A stretch of DNA of 64,000 nt, taken from NCBI RefSeq assembly GCF_009727055.1, contig NC_052354.1, positions 50,738,331 to 50,802,330 of the forward strand, in the 5' to 3' direction. The notes under the pieces are model-generated. The model saw only the letters and a program-made list of their open reading frames with translations, ran no database searches and was not told the DNA's origin. Both the position numbers and the translations under genes were made by a program. The DNA comes from Benincasa hispida (taxonomy: Eukaryota; Streptophyta; Magnoliopsida; Cucurbitales; Cucurbitaceae). Shown here piece after piece: positions 1 through 12,156 of this stretch. Numbering within the stretch: position 1 is the first letter of the stretch; every line of letters begins with the position of its first letter.

Positions 1-897
1 GTTGCACTCCCTCACTGTAGATATATTATGTCCACATGATTTAACCATAATCAGCAAGTCGACCTTTCACAAGTTGTTCGTAATAATGGCTGGGTCAAAT
101 ATCTGTTTTATCCCCGAGATTACGTCTTATTTCTCAAGTCTCTACTGATCCTCTAATGAACAACTGGTTTGTGATCCAAACATCAAACCAAACTCTCTCA
201 GCCCAGTGAGAGGGTGGGCCCCTTGTTTAAGACCTGGATTCAATACTTGAGAGAACAATCTTTCTCTTATCCCTAAATCGGGTAGGTGTGAACTCCGTCT
301 TGCACCCTATGTCCCCAGCTATCTATCTGGTCTTACCCCTGAAATGAAGTCTTATTGAGCCGGCGCTGTTGAGCCAACCCTCAACTATGCAAATCTAAGG
401 GCAATCCCGAATAAATAAGAGTTCATAGTTAGCTCGAGATTAAGATCGAGTTACCTAGGTCGTCTAGGTGAAATAGTCAGTCTTAAACAGTAAACAACGT
501 TATAAAGTAAGAGTGACTTATTTATTGGTCCTGATCTTATGCAAACTCATTGCATGGGACACCCCCACTCCTTATGTCATACCATGTACGAATTAGGATC
601 ACATCGGTAGCACTTTACAACTCTTTGTAACAACTACAAAGTAGGCCGCATCCAATGATGTTACCAGAATAAGGTACCCAACTTCATTCATGTACCGTAG
701 ATCATTTTGACTATTTACTCGAACCCAATCCACTCTTATGTCTCCCCATAAAGTTCAAGTACTTATACAATAGTCACGGGTCTTAGTTTATTGGATTTAG
801 ACTTTCAAACAATTTATGAGATCAATAACAATATATTGATAATAGAAAATGTTTATCATTTTACAAATTGCGAGTTTTTAGGACATAAAACCCAACA
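1..897 (-). mobile_element. copia LTR fragment (B/A-type), cut by the window edge
   Basis: The stretch matches, by eye at roughly 75-80%, the 52.87-53.78 kb LTR of copia B: same order of blocks around 'ctgtagatatattatgtcc', 'aagatcgagtt' and 'gccgcatccaat'. It ends in CCCAACA at 897, so read on the minus strand it begins TGTTGGG, the usual LTR start of this family. No polypurine tract follows 897, so 897 is the outer end of a 5' LTR or a solo LTR. The rest lies left of the window. Confidence 0.7.
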
Positions 898-1179
898 GAT
901 ACTGTTCACATAATCCATTAATGAATATGTTGAATTCAACTTGGCGATGCATGTTTATACGAAGAGATGGTTGTCTATCATATTCTACACCATTTGGCCC
1001 ATTAACGATGTTTCCATGCATATAACATAGAAACCCCACAATATCCATTGTACTTTGGCCAATGCAATATGATATTTATGAAAGATTATGTAAGTATATA
1101 TTTATTTGTCCAATCTTATTATTTTTCGGTTTTTTATATGGACCTTTTACAACTTATTCCATCTATATTCTAAAAAAAA

Positions 1180-1740
1180 ATCAATATAAATATTTTCTTA
1201 TATAGACATGCATCCACGTTTTTCCATCATCCTAAAATTTTAAATATAAATATTCTCTTATATAGACATGCATCCTCATTTGATATTCTTAAAAAAAAAA
1301 AAAAAACTCATAATAAATTTAACAAAAATCTAAAAAAAAAACTCACAATATGCATGAAAATCTAACAAAAAAAAAAAAAAAACTCATAACAAATTTGATA
1401 TTCAAATATTCAATAATTCTAAAAAAGTCAATATTCTCTTACATAGATATGCATCCTCATTTTTCCATCATCCTAAAATTTTAAATATAAATTCATGCAT
1501 CTATAAGACATGCATCCTTGTTTGATTAATCTAACAAAAAAAAATCATAATAATTTAACAAAAATCTAACGAAAACTCATAATATGCATAGAAATTCCCC
1601 CCCCCCCCCCCAAAAAAAAAAAAAAAAACTCAATAATCAATAATACATAACAAGAAAACTCGTAAATTTAACCAAAAAAAAATCATAACAAATTTGATAT
1701 TCAACTTGAAATATTAGGATAAATAGTACAACTTATTAAT
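1180..1740. repeat. Degenerate AT-rich repeats with poly-C/poly-A run
   Basis: Blocks around 'tatagacatgcatcc' recur near 1203, 1262, 1445 and 1506, each followed by 'catcctaaaattttaaat' or a variant. A-rich linkers with 'ctcataataaatttaac' recur between them. A C-run of about 15 runs directly into an A-run of about 18 near 1597-1630. No coding potential. It looks like an old, slipped tandem array. Confidence 0.55.
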
Positions 1741-2303
1741 TAAACTTTTGAATAGATGTACAACTTATTCTAATATAATAGTGCATAACACAAAGTAAAT
1801 CTAATAAAAAACCCACAATAAATTTGATTCTCAATCATTCAATAATTCTAAAAAAATCAATGATAAATACACTATAAACAAATTAATAATAATAATAGTA
1901 ACAATAATATTCAAACATTCAATATTAAAGATACATCATTTCAAATAAAAAGTAAATAACTAAATACATAACCTTTGAACGCTCGTCTATACAATTTTTC
2001 TCAGAAATAATATCCACTATAAAGAAAATGATAATATTAAAAAAGTAAGTAAAAAATCATGAGAAATTTAATTTTTCATTAAATAACAAAAATATATTAA
2101 CTTATCGAGAGAAAAATGTTGTACTGAAATAGAGTAATAATATGAAAGGTAGTGGTAATATGAATAAGATGAGTAAGATGGTAAAAATTGAGATGGCTAT
2201 CAGATTTTGGAAGAAAAATGTGGAGAAGATGATAAAGAAATGGCGGTTTGGTGGAGAAAATAGGAAGGAGATGAAAAAGAAAACAGTTGTTGAATGGTAG
2301 GAG
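1741..2303. other. AT-rich DNA, nothing recognised
   Basis: Very AT-rich sequence with no open frame of note and no recognisable element. Confidence 0.5.
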
Positions 2304-2396
2304 AAAATAGGTGAAGATGATAAAGGAATTAAGGAAAATAGGTGAAGATGATAAAGGAATTAAGGAAAATAGGTGAAGATGATAAAGGAATTAAGG
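2304..2396. repeat. 31-bp tandem repeat, three copies
   Basis: Three head-to-tail units of 31 bp (2304-2334, 2335-2365, 2366-2396) that read identically by eye, each starting 'aaaataggtgaagatg' and ending 'ggaattaagg'. There is no unique spacer between units, so it is a minisatellite. Confidence 0.95.
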
Positions 2397-2487
2397 AAAA
2401 AAGGGACAAAATTTAAGGGGGATAGAAGTGGAAAAAGACAAAAATTTCTACCACGATCATCGAGGTCTGGTGCCCCATAGACCTCAT

Positions 2488-2745
2488 GAATGGGTGTCTG
2501 TTCAACAGACGCATTCAGATCGATTTGACATTGTACAATTAACTTTTTTTTTATTTAATCAATTGAATGCATCATTGTAGTTCATTAAATTATACTTGAA
2601 TTTAAATTATTATATTATAATTCAGTTGATTAAATTATATTGGAATGCATCTCTTCAGACCTTATGAAGAGACACATTCAATTGGACCGATCAACATATT
2701 ATTAAAATATACTGGAATGCGTCTATTCAACAAACACATTCCAAT
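2488..2745. repeat. Three dispersed hairpin-forming repeats
   Basis: Units near 2488-2517, 2641-2680 and 2713-2743 share a 'GAATGYGTCT ... AGACRCATTC' fold-back design. The first contains a palindrome centred on 'ctgttcaacag' at about 2498-2508. The intervening DNA is AT-rich. Possibly remnants of small inverted-repeat elements; no protein is encoded. Confidence 0.5.
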
Positions 2746-3059
2746 AAAGATAAAATTTTGACTCTTTTTCCTAAATAGTTTAGAAACCACCGATTTTCCT
2801 TAATTAACTTCTAAAACCACATTTTTTTCCCAATTAACCCTACATATGGGCTTTGTGGTGCATTTGGGAGCTGTGACATTAAGCAAGTCACTCCTTGTCA
2901 ATGTTTAAAAGGGCTTCATCCTAAAGTACAAGAGAAATGGAATTTTACTTAAGGGTGTATGAGGAATAAGGCTTTGAATTTTGATAAATTTGGGTTTACA
3001 AAGCTTTTGAGGCTGAAATTGCCTAATACAAATGTCTTGGGTTAATGAAAGTATAGGTT

Positions 3060-4290
3060 TCTTTGATTGTCATTCGAATATCATCGGATTACTATTCAAT
3101 TATCTTCTATTTTTTTCCAATAAATTAGTAGTATCTGATAGTCATCTAATTGTCATATGATTATTTTATATTGTTTGTCATATTTGACATGCTACTATTT
3201 CATTTTTTTTCGTAAAAAATGCAATTTATGATTACCTTCTATTGTTTTCCATCTGATTACCTCTATTTTATGTCACATCGTTAGAATAGAGTACTAATTA
3301 TATATGAGTATAACAACCTCTCTATTCTAGATTGTTATTGAATTCTCATTTAGCATTTAAGTTAAAAACTTATTCTGTTGTTTTAGTTTTTGTTCTAAAA
3401 TTTGTATAAAAATTTGTTTTAGTGTTTAGTGATCTTGTTGAAATTTGATTTGAGTTGGAAAGTTTACAGATTATGAAATGGTGCAATTTTATTGATGGTT
3501 GGAAGATCAAATAGCTTGAAGGATGAGCAGACAATTAGTTGTGACTATATGTAAGTGATTATTGTTGTGTTTGTGAAGATTTTCTTGATCGTCATCCAAT
3601 TACCTTCTATTTTTTTGGTATCATATTTAGCAACTTTTTATATTGTCATTTGATTGCCTCTATTTTTGTCACATAATTAATAGCTTCTGATTGCAGTTTT
3701 TAACATTGTCATTTGGTTATCATCTAATTTATATTTGACTACCATATGATTGAATTGCTATCTAATTACTATATTATTGTTATTTCTAATTCATTATTTA
3801 TTTTCGTAGGTTATTGAGAATGAAAGGCTGAAGTAGATAATGAAAGATAAAAAAAGAAAATTGAAACGCACACCTAAAACCGCTAATTTGGAAATGGCAA
3901 AAGAACACAAATCTAAAAAAAAAAAAAAAAAGCACCAAAGGCATATAATATTATGAGACGCATCTATTTTTGAATCGAAGATTTACAACCGAAATGAGAT
4001 ACTTTTATTTTGGAAAAATTTGTAGATTTTGATGTTAGATTATATGTTTTTTTATTGGTAATATATTGAACAATATTGTCATATACTTAATGTTAGACTT
4101 TCATGTTAGTGCGCCACACACACAACAATCATATAGCAATCGAATATTAGTCAGATATCAATCAATACTTAATATCTAATGAAAATCACATGACAATTAA
4201 ATATCAATCAGATATCAATCATATGACAATAACATGACAATCAAATAGAAATTAGATAGATAAATCAGATATCAATCATATAGCCATATT
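3060..4290. repeat. Degenerate GTCAT/ATATGATT repeats, inverted across the region
   Basis: From 3060 to about 3800 short words such as 'tgtcatctgattacc' and 'gtcatatgatta' recur many times. From about 4100 to 4290 the reverse-complement words ('atcatatgacaat', 'cagatatcaatca') recur. The two blocks therefore face each other across about 0.3 kb. This is suggestive of a degraded fold-back or terminal-inverted-repeat element, but no transposase is visible between them. Confidence 0.4.
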
Positions 4291-4791
4291 GATTTTCTAT
4301 GCTTAAACAATTCACTTGCGCTTCCAAGTTCCAATTTAATTTCCACATTTTGTACAACATATTGGATATTATTGAGTATCACTTAACAATATATCACGAT
4401 GATACTAAGTAAATTATGAGGAGATATAATAATACCAACCATGAAATTAAAAGTATTAGTTGGATTAGAAAACTACAAAGGATATATCTACATATAATTA
4501 TTGTTTAGTATTGATACATAATTGATATGCATAAAAAGAATTAAAACAATCCGCGGATATACATTAAAAAATTACTAAAACAATATATAGTTGTACTCAC
4601 GTGAAACTAAATAACGAAGATATCTTTGATGTCCATTGTTTAAACCCAAATATGAATTAAGCTAAAATATGGTACTCGATCTTCAGCTAAAATATGAATT
4701 AAGAAAACCCAAATCAGACTCCTATTGATGAATCTACATTCCTTAATCTCTTCAAGTCCCAGCAAAACCGTCTCAATGGGGTAAAGCATAA

Positions 4792-5172
4792 AAAAATCAA
4801 GTAGAATTTTCAAGTGAACAAATTAAGAAAATCTGGAGTTTAGAGAGAGAAGGCAAGCTAGTCGTCGTTGAGTTCAACCGTTCGGATGAAAATGGGTGGA
4901 AGTTCTTCAACCCCATGATCACCACCAAAACGTTAGGCACTACACACCACCACTACCCTCCTCTGACTCGATCTTCGAAGCTATCTGGTCGTTTCAACGA
5001 TCCATCACATCGCTCATTTTACTGGCCAGTTCAATTTTTTCCCAAGAAGGTGCAGTATATGTATGGCCAGAGCTTAAGCTACAAGATTACACTAACGGAC
5101 AAGTTACAACCATTGAATTGGAGTGAAAGTACAAGTAATGAAACTGAAAGAGAAGCTTCCATTGGCACTTGA
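4792..5172 (+). other. Unassigned open frame, possible gene fragment
   Basis: One frame stays open from about 4792 to a stop at 5172, about 126 codons, with an internal ATG at 4915. The first 40 codons read like coding sequence (for example EREGKLVVVEFNRSDENGWK), while the part after about 4960 looks less protein-like. I cannot assign it to a family. It lacks an ATG near its open start and has no visible neighbour of related function. It may be a relic of a host or element gene, or chance. Confidence 0.2.
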
Positions 5173-7247
5173 GGAGGATAAATGCAAAGAAGATCATCAA
5201 TAGGAAATCGCCACCTAGCTCGAAATAAGAAGCATCTTCTCAACACACAAAATTGAAAGTGTAGGAATTTATTAGACACGCTGAAATTTCATCTACCTTC
5301 ACAATAATATGATATTATTCACTTTAATTATATATATATATAAAATAATAATAAAGTACGTATTTTTTTTTGCTATAAATGTGGTGGGAGGGACAAGACT
5401 ATTGTGTTTTTAAGTATTGACATATATAGTTTTCTTTTTGGATTAGAAATAAAATACCAATCAACTTGAACTTTTTATTTTCTTTTTCAAACCTTGTGTC
5501 TTTAGTTTTTTAGATTAATCAAGAGGAGATTAGTATAAAGATGGAGAATATACCGGAATAGAGTGAAGTTTGACCATGATTTAAATAAATTTTTAGGAAA
5601 AAGCCTAATAGCTAGTGAGATGGATTATTTTTAATCCACATGTTTATTTTTTCTAGGACTTTAATATCAACTTCCATATTTGACCTTCAAATCTCCCATG
5701 CTGAACTCAAAAGAGAGAGAGGAAGAAGAAGCAATAAAAAATCAAAGGCTTAATGGGCCTTGGCCCAATTTCCTCCATATTGAAAGTCAAGAAATAGTTT
5801 GTGGTTTTTTAGGCAACAACATAAATGACCAAATTTAAATATGCATAAAAAAATGGTCAAACGATTCTTTTAAAATTTTTAATAGGATTTATCAAATGTC
5901 AAAATTTCCCATCGACAAAATATCTAAATAAAATACTAAAATTATACAAAAATCCTAACTTATTTAAAATTCAAATAAAAACAAACTAATGGTTTAAATC
6001 TAAAATTAAAATGTGTGTGGTTAAAAAAACTATAATCTAATTTATGATTAAAAATAACTAATTTAGAATGTAAATCAAGCACATACCCATTCACTCTGTT
6101 TATTTATTAGTAAACATACGCTCCTTACTACTTCACTAATCTATCTAGTTTCCATAATTTAGAGAGAGTATTTGTGTTTTGATATCTATTTTTCGAATAT
6201 TTTATATTCCTAATTTCTTTACTTCATATCCACAATATCATTTCAGTGAAAATCACTTAATATTTAAAACACTAGAGAATGATCATATATCTTCAACTTG
6301 TAAAAAGCTAGAAGTTATTTTTTTTTTTTTGCCACACAAATACCTTGTACTAAAACTAGCTAAAACATAATTTAAATCTTTGATATCTTGTAACAACTAA
6401 AAAACCTAAGATGTGAGCCTTCTAAATACGTACCTTGTACTAAGCCATGCAAATACCTTATTAAAAATAACTAAAATCTTCATCAATTGAACCACACAAA
6501 TATTTTGAACTTTTATTTTAGTGGATGTGTCATATGAAACCTAACCTCAAACCTCTTGAATTCATCCAAGATTGATCTTGGATTTGATTCATCCTCCTTT
6601 TGAATTCAAGTCCTTGAACACATAGGTTTGATTTGTAGATTATTGTTGACTCTATTTCAATTTACCGTCACAAATTCATTTAAAAACTTGCAAAAAAAAA
6701 AAAAAAAAAAAAGAGAAAATTTTTTTTTGGTACAAAAGCTTCCAAAACTTAGAGGATAACAAATGGGATGTTATTAGGGGAAATCTAACAACTTCATTGA
6801 ATCTCATGGAGAGATACAGTACCAAACAAAAGGTAAAGTCAAGAAAGAACTTGTAAAATAGTAAAGAAAATGAAAACCCATTTGAATCTATCTAAAGAAT
6901 AAAACAAAACTTGAGAAGATAAATACTAAATTCAAATGTAGAAATAAATTTGGGGAGAATTGGTTTTAGATACACCATTTGTATAAAAAAGAGATTTAAT
7001 ATAAGTTAAAAGGATAAAGAGATTTGAAAACTAAATTTACCTAAGATTAACTATTCTTTAATTTATATCAAAATTTGAAATAGAAAGATATTAGATACAA
7101 TATTTTATAGTTCAACTACCAAAAATAGTATACAACTTATCACACCTATGGACAGTGTGAGAAAAGGGAAAAAAATATTAAACTTGTTTTCTACACGTGT
7201 GGCTATAAATCAAAGAATTTTTTTTGGATATTTTTCAAAACCCGCCT
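5173..7247. other. AT-rich intergenic DNA, no gene seen
   Basis: AT-rich sequence with a (TA)n stretch near 5330, a T-run near 6319 and an A-run near 6692. The short open frames here (for example 6179-6370 and 7148-7381) have low-complexity, F/N/K-rich translations and no recognisable domain. Confidence 0.5.
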
Positions 7248-7750
7248 TTTATTTTGGCCATACAATACAATTTTTTTTCCCAACTTTTGCTATTTTATTT
7301 TTTAAAAATAAAGATTTTGAGTTTAATTTCTATTTGATCCATAAATTTCAAAATGTTATACATTTAGCTTTTAAATTTTGAATTTGATTTCAATTTAGTC
7401 ATTTGATATCAAAATGTTACAATTTTATCGTTAAGATTTGAGTTTTGACCTCGATTTCTCATTAAATACTCATTTTATGAAATCTTTGACATTAATTTCT
7501 ATTAATTAATTATAGTTCTTTTAATTTTTTGATTAACTAATATACATTAAAACTAAAGAAAGAAAGTGGTATTTAGTGAAAGTCAAAATTAAAAGTGTAA
7601 ATCTTGATACTTAGAGACCAAATTGAAATAAGACTCAAATCTCAAAGGTACACTTGTAGCATTTTGAATCATGGGTACTAAACTGAAACCAAATTCAAAA
7701 TTTTTAAGGACTAAAAGTGTAACATTTTGAAACTTAGGACCAAAATATTT
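7248..7750. mobile_element. Fold-back MITE-like element, about 0.5 kb
   Basis: The left part (about 7248-7460) and right part (about 7590-7750) are inverted copies. Left reads 'ttcaaaatgttacaatttta' and 'aatttgatttcaatttagtc'; right reads 'agtgtaacattttgaaactt' and 'aaactgaaaccaaattcaaa'. The outer ends match as 'attttggcc' and 'ggaccaaaat'. There is no coding capacity. The words resemble a common plant repeat built around 'aatttagtccctaaa', but the class is not fixed by the sequence. I did not find a clear target duplication. Confidence 0.6.
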
Positions 7751-9898
7751 TTTTCTTTTAGAAAAATATTCTATTGATTTTTTTTTTATAGAAATATATA
7801 TTTCAAATATTACTCCATACTAATACAAATTATCAAATCTCGTGGGGTGGTTTAATTCGAGTCTATATTTGATGTTAGACTTTGTTAATCTCAAAATTGT
7901 AAGTTTTTTTAAGTGTCACATAACTTCATAAAGTAAGGTGCATAAGTTCAAGCTTCAACAACACATTTGATACATTGTACTAAAAAAAAAAAAAAAAACA
8001 CACTTGATACTATCAAACCTCTTATAAATTATAAGCCTTCATAAATAGACATATACAAAATTGTGTATACATTAAAAGTTTTAAAAACTCATTATATATC
8101 TTACACAATCAAAATATAATGTGCTAATAGACGTAACATAAATGGCAACATGAACATAGTTCTTAATGGTTAAAGTATGTATTAGTTTCTTTAGATCAAA
8201 AGTTCAAATACTACTCCTATATTTATATTACTAACAAAAGAAAAAAAAAACTTAGACGTTGATCATTAGTATGGTCTACATAAACTTGCGCTTTCCTAGA
8301 TAAACTAATTAAATGTTTTCTTTAAAACAAATCTACCTCAACATGAATAAAACATACACAAACACATTATATGGATGTTAGGCATCTTGATCTATGCTAT
8401 TCGAATTCAATTCAAAAGTACTTTCCTTGTTTTGTTTCAAATTTGTAGGTGTCACTTTCCTTGTTTTGTGCATAGAAGATTTTTTATTCGTTCTGAAGTT
8501 ATTCTCGAAGCAATATCATAAATATATTAGGTGATTGTTCTCATTTAGATTAGTCCCTTTTTGTAAGAGTGTCTATTGTGCTTATGTTTTATTCAAAAGA
8601 AAACTATGTGAACCTTGTTGTGAGGTTGTTGAGACTAGGTTGAAGTGTGTTAATCAGTTGTGTATTATTGTGAGTGACTTGAAGACTTTATACTTAGGAC
8701 GTGCTTAAATGAGTTTATTCGAGGGGATCTCAAACAAGTTTCGAATGAGTCTTATAGTTGAACTAAGAAATCTCAAATTTAGGAGAGCCGAAATTAAAAA
8801 CTAAGGAGTGGTGTTTAATGAGTAATAGTAGAAAGAGTTTAACAGAAAAGTACTTCGTTGTAATTACTTAACTCTTTTATTAATGAAATTTATCTCTACC
8901 AGGCATACCACTCCTCGGAGTAAATGATATTACACCAAACGGCATTTTCAATCTATGTGTCTCGTTATCTCTATTAATCATTCTATTTGTCTACTTGTTA
9001 ATCGTGTCCTTACAATATTGTGTTTGACTTGTATAATTCTATTATTAGATTCACTTAATTTTTAATGAGGTTCAAAATATCAATGTTGATGAAAATATCG
9101 AGATCTCGATTTTATGGGAATATCGACAAAAATATCAATAAAATGTCAAGGATATTTTCACAAAAAAAAAAAAAAGGATAAAACAAAGAATTAAAAAATA
9201 TATATTTAAATTAAAAAATAAATATTCTAAATAAATTAAAATGTTTATAAATTCATATATATTTTTTTGTTTGGCAAATCTTATAATATAATAGAAATGT
9301 CAATGACGCAGATGAAAATCTAATGCATGCAAGTAAATAATTGTGATGGAGAGAGAGAAAGGGAGAGAAATGATATTAAAATAATTAGCAAAGACCAATG
9401 CCTATGTTGGAGCCAATGCAGCAGGGCTACGTGGAAAACAGACATCCATTTAATTATCTTTTTTTTTTTTATATTATTGTACTATGAAAAACTATAAACA
9501 AAGAGAATTAACAAAATAAATAAATGATAAAATCCCCAACGGTGAGCAAATCTATATCAACGAAAGTTGATGATTGGTCACGAGCCAACAAAAACAAATT
9601 AAATATTAGAGAAAAATAGTGAAATGAGTTTCTTGAAGACTGACATTTGACGGGAAATTGAAACTATTATTTTTTCATTTAAAAATAAAAGAAATAAAAT
9701 AAAATCTCATATCTTCATTATTGCCACATTTAATTATACTCCTTTAAGTACATGTGTCAAAATCAATGTATGGATTAAATCGAACACTTATTAATTATAA
9801 CACAAGTTTACGAATTCCTACGAAAAGTAAATGAGAAAAATAATTACTCTACTCTCAAGTTTTCTAAAACCGAAAAACCCTTCTCTTGCAAACAAGTT
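7751..9898. other. AT-rich DNA, no gene seen
   Basis: No supported reading frame. About 8630-9060 has the texture of an LTR or leader but no PBS, polypurine tract or paired copy was found. Near 9080-9160 short 'aatatcgacaaaaatatcaa' type words repeat. Confidence 0.4.
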
Positions 9899-9908
9899 TG
9901 GATTTCTT

Positions 9909-10805
9909 CTATATGTTTTCTTCTCCAAAATTACAAACAAGTTTGGGGTTCCTTTGTACAAAATTAAGAATCAAGGGTATTTGCCTTTTGTTTGGTAGAC
10001 AATAAGAGAGATAGTAAACAATTCTAGAGATGTGTGAGCTTTTAGATAGTAGTCTTCCCTTAGGAGGATGATTAGTCCACTTCTCCTCAGGAGTAAACAA
10101 GTCTAGAAATGTGTGAGGGCACCTATTCAAGATATAAACAGTGTAGGCTGCAATTTTTGTCTGAAAGTTCTCACTTAGAATAGCATCAGAAAGCAAACAT
10201 CTTACCCTTTCTATTATAGTTCTGTTTAATCTCTCAGCAACCCCATTCTGTTGAGGTGTGTGCCTCATAGTCCTATGCCTAGTTATATACCATTCTCACT
10301 ACATTATTTGTTGAAGTCCTCATTACAAAATTCAAGCCCATTGTCAGTTCTAAAGTATTTTAACCTTTTAGATGTTTGTGTTTCTATCATATATTTCCAT
10401 TCTTTAAACTTCCCAAAAACTTGGTCCTTAGTTTTAAGGAAGTATATCCAACTCTTCCTAGAAAAATCATCTATTAAGGTTAGAAAATGCCTTGAGCCAC
10501 TAAGGCTTGGTGTAGGAGATGGTCCCCATAGGTCAGAATGAACATAGTCCAGTATTCCTTTGGTGGTATGCTGAGATTTTGTGAAGCTTTGTCTGGNCAT
10601 AGGTCAGAATGAACATAGTCCAGTATTCCTTTGGTGGTATGCTGAGATTTTGTGAAGCTTTGTCTGGTAGCTTTCCCTAAAATACAGTGTTCACAGAAGG
10701 AAAGATGCTCACTGATCCCTTTAGGCAGTATACCCTATTTAGACAATGCTTGCATCCCTTTTGCCCTGATATGAGATAGTCTTTTGTGTCACAAGTCTGT
10801 CTCTG
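9909..10805 (-). pseudogene. C1 integrase fragment
   Basis: Copia integrase core split over two frames. The first block (minus, about 10600-10304) holds the first catalytic Asp in DYVHSDLWGP and the second in RTDNGLEF. The second block (10268-9909) holds the catalytic Glu in QQNGVAERLNRT. It then continues into RCLLSDAILSENF and diverges into unrelated residues, so the element is broken about 60 codons after the Glu. The interval carrying the N and 70-bp duplication lies between GAG-pre-integrase and core and disrupts the frame. Confidence 0.85.
10527..10667. other. Ambiguous base flanked by an exact 70-bp duplication
   Basis: 10527-10596 and 10598-10667 read identically, separated by a single N at 10597. 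This is the pattern of an assembly join in which overlapping contig ends were not merged. It should be treated as an artefact until reads show otherwise. It duplicates part of the C1 integrase region. Confidence 0.9.
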
Positions 10806-12057
10806 TCAAGTTTGCTGTTGAACAATGTAGGCACTAGTCATCATCTCTACTTCTCTTACTATATAGACATCATTAACTTTTTCACCAACCAAAGCTACCT
10901 TAGAATCCTTAATCACTTCTAGACTTCCATCCTTTCCTCTACATTCACACCCAATGCAGTCAAGCATACCCAGAGATATCAAATTTCTCTTGAGTAAAGG
11001 TACATGTTTCACATTTCTAAGAAGCTTGATTGATCCATACTTTAGCTTTAAGGATACTGAACCAACTTCTTTGATTTTGCAGGCTTCATTGTTCCCCATG
11101 TACATAGATTCTCCATCCACTTCCTTGTAGGTATTGAACTAAGGTTTAAAGGGTGTCATATGGTTGACAGAGTCAAGTACCCAGTCATGCTTCCCAAGAG
11201 GACTTACTTGGTTGGTTTTGTTTCTAGTAGAGGCTAACGCATCAGAATAGAAATAGGACCCTTCAACCACAAAAGCCCCTTTCTGATCCTTCTCCTTTTC
11301 TTTATTTTTCCATTTTAAGCTATAGAAATCCCTCAAGTTTCCTTTCTTTTTACAGTAATTACATCTCAGTTTGGTTTTTGGTTTATGCTCTTCAACAGAC
11401 TGATTCATAATTCCTTTAGAATGATTCTGCTTGTTCTTACCCTTGACAAATAGCCCTTTTGCACCAGGCTGTTCCTTTTTTGTTGTATGAAGCTCCAACT
11501 CCCTAGTTCTCAATGCTGAAATAATGGCATCAGGGGTGACTAACTCTCTGCCATATTTTAAGTCATTCTTTACCTCCTTATAGGCTTCGGGTAGAGAGTT
11601 CAACAAAACAAAGGTTTCATTCCCATCGCCAATCTTTTCGCCAAGGCTCTTGAACTCATAAACTATCTTTTTAAACTCATTCAAATTGTCTGATAGTATT
11701 TTAGCAGAATCCATCTTAAATGTGAAAAAATTTTCCCTTAAAAACATCTTGTTAGACAGATCTTTAGTTGCATAGAGATCTTTCAACTTGACCCACATTT
11801 TGTAAGCCGTGTTTTGATCGATCACCTGTCTTAAAATGCTATCACTCAGATTAAGAACTAAAGTTCCATAGGCAATAAGTTCCATATCTTCTCTTTTTGA
11901 ACTGTTAACGTAGATGGCAAAGTTGATGGGTCTAAAAAGGCTTTATGAGCTTTTTGTTGTCCAAGAATAGCCTTGATTTTGGCTTTCCACAGACCAAAAT
12001 TAGGCCAAAATCACCCTTTTCATCAAACTTTTCTATCTCACATCTAGCAACAGCCAT
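10806..12057 (-). pseudogene. C1 gag and protease
   Basis: The probable start is the ATG at 12057 (MAVARCEIEKFDEKGDFGL); a short 'ttttgg' repeat then shifts frame. The main frame (11885-11139) has the copia gag core (LNLSDSILRQV, MWVKLKDLYATKDL, NSLPEAYKEVKNDL). The zinc knuckle at about 11360 has kept CNYC but lost the His and the last Cys. The retropepsin motif reads WVLDSV in place of LDSG/LDSS, followed by NHMTPFKP and a stop. Downstream 11120-10806 continues as the protease body and the start of the pre-integrase region. Confidence 0.85.
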
Positions 12058-12139
12058 CACTGACGTGGAAAGAATGTCAAGAACAGTTTTCTTGAGTATC
12101 TTGATGCTTCAAGAATGCTGATTTTGATGATCTTCAAAT

Positions 12140-12151
12140 GCTCTGATACCA
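12140..12151 (-). promoter_or_regulatory. C1 primer-binding site (tRNA-Met type)
   Basis: On the minus strand it reads TGGTATCAGAGC, complementary to the 3' part of plant initiator-Met tRNA as in most plant copia elements. It sits 5 bp inside the LTR end at 12157, which fixes that LTR as the 5' LTR. Confidence 0.9.
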
Positions 12152-12156
12152 AATTT

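Noticed and set aside
2304..2396. CRISPR-like array
   Set aside because: The three 31-bp units are directly adjacent with no unique spacers, in plant DNA; it is a minisatellite.
6179..7381. Short frames at 6179-6370 and 7148-7381
   Set aside because: Low-complexity Phe/Asn/Lys translations in AT-rich DNA, no domain, no conserved partner.
8630..9060. Possible copia LTR or leader
   Set aside because: No PBS, polypurine tract, TG/CA pair or second copy could be found.
10527..10667. Biological 70-bp tandem duplication
   Set aside because: An N sits exactly between two identical copies, so an assembly join is the simpler explanation.
12140..12151. tRNA gene near the copia LTRs
   Set aside because: Only the short stretch complementary to a tRNA 3' end is present, as expected of a primer-binding site; no cloverleaf.
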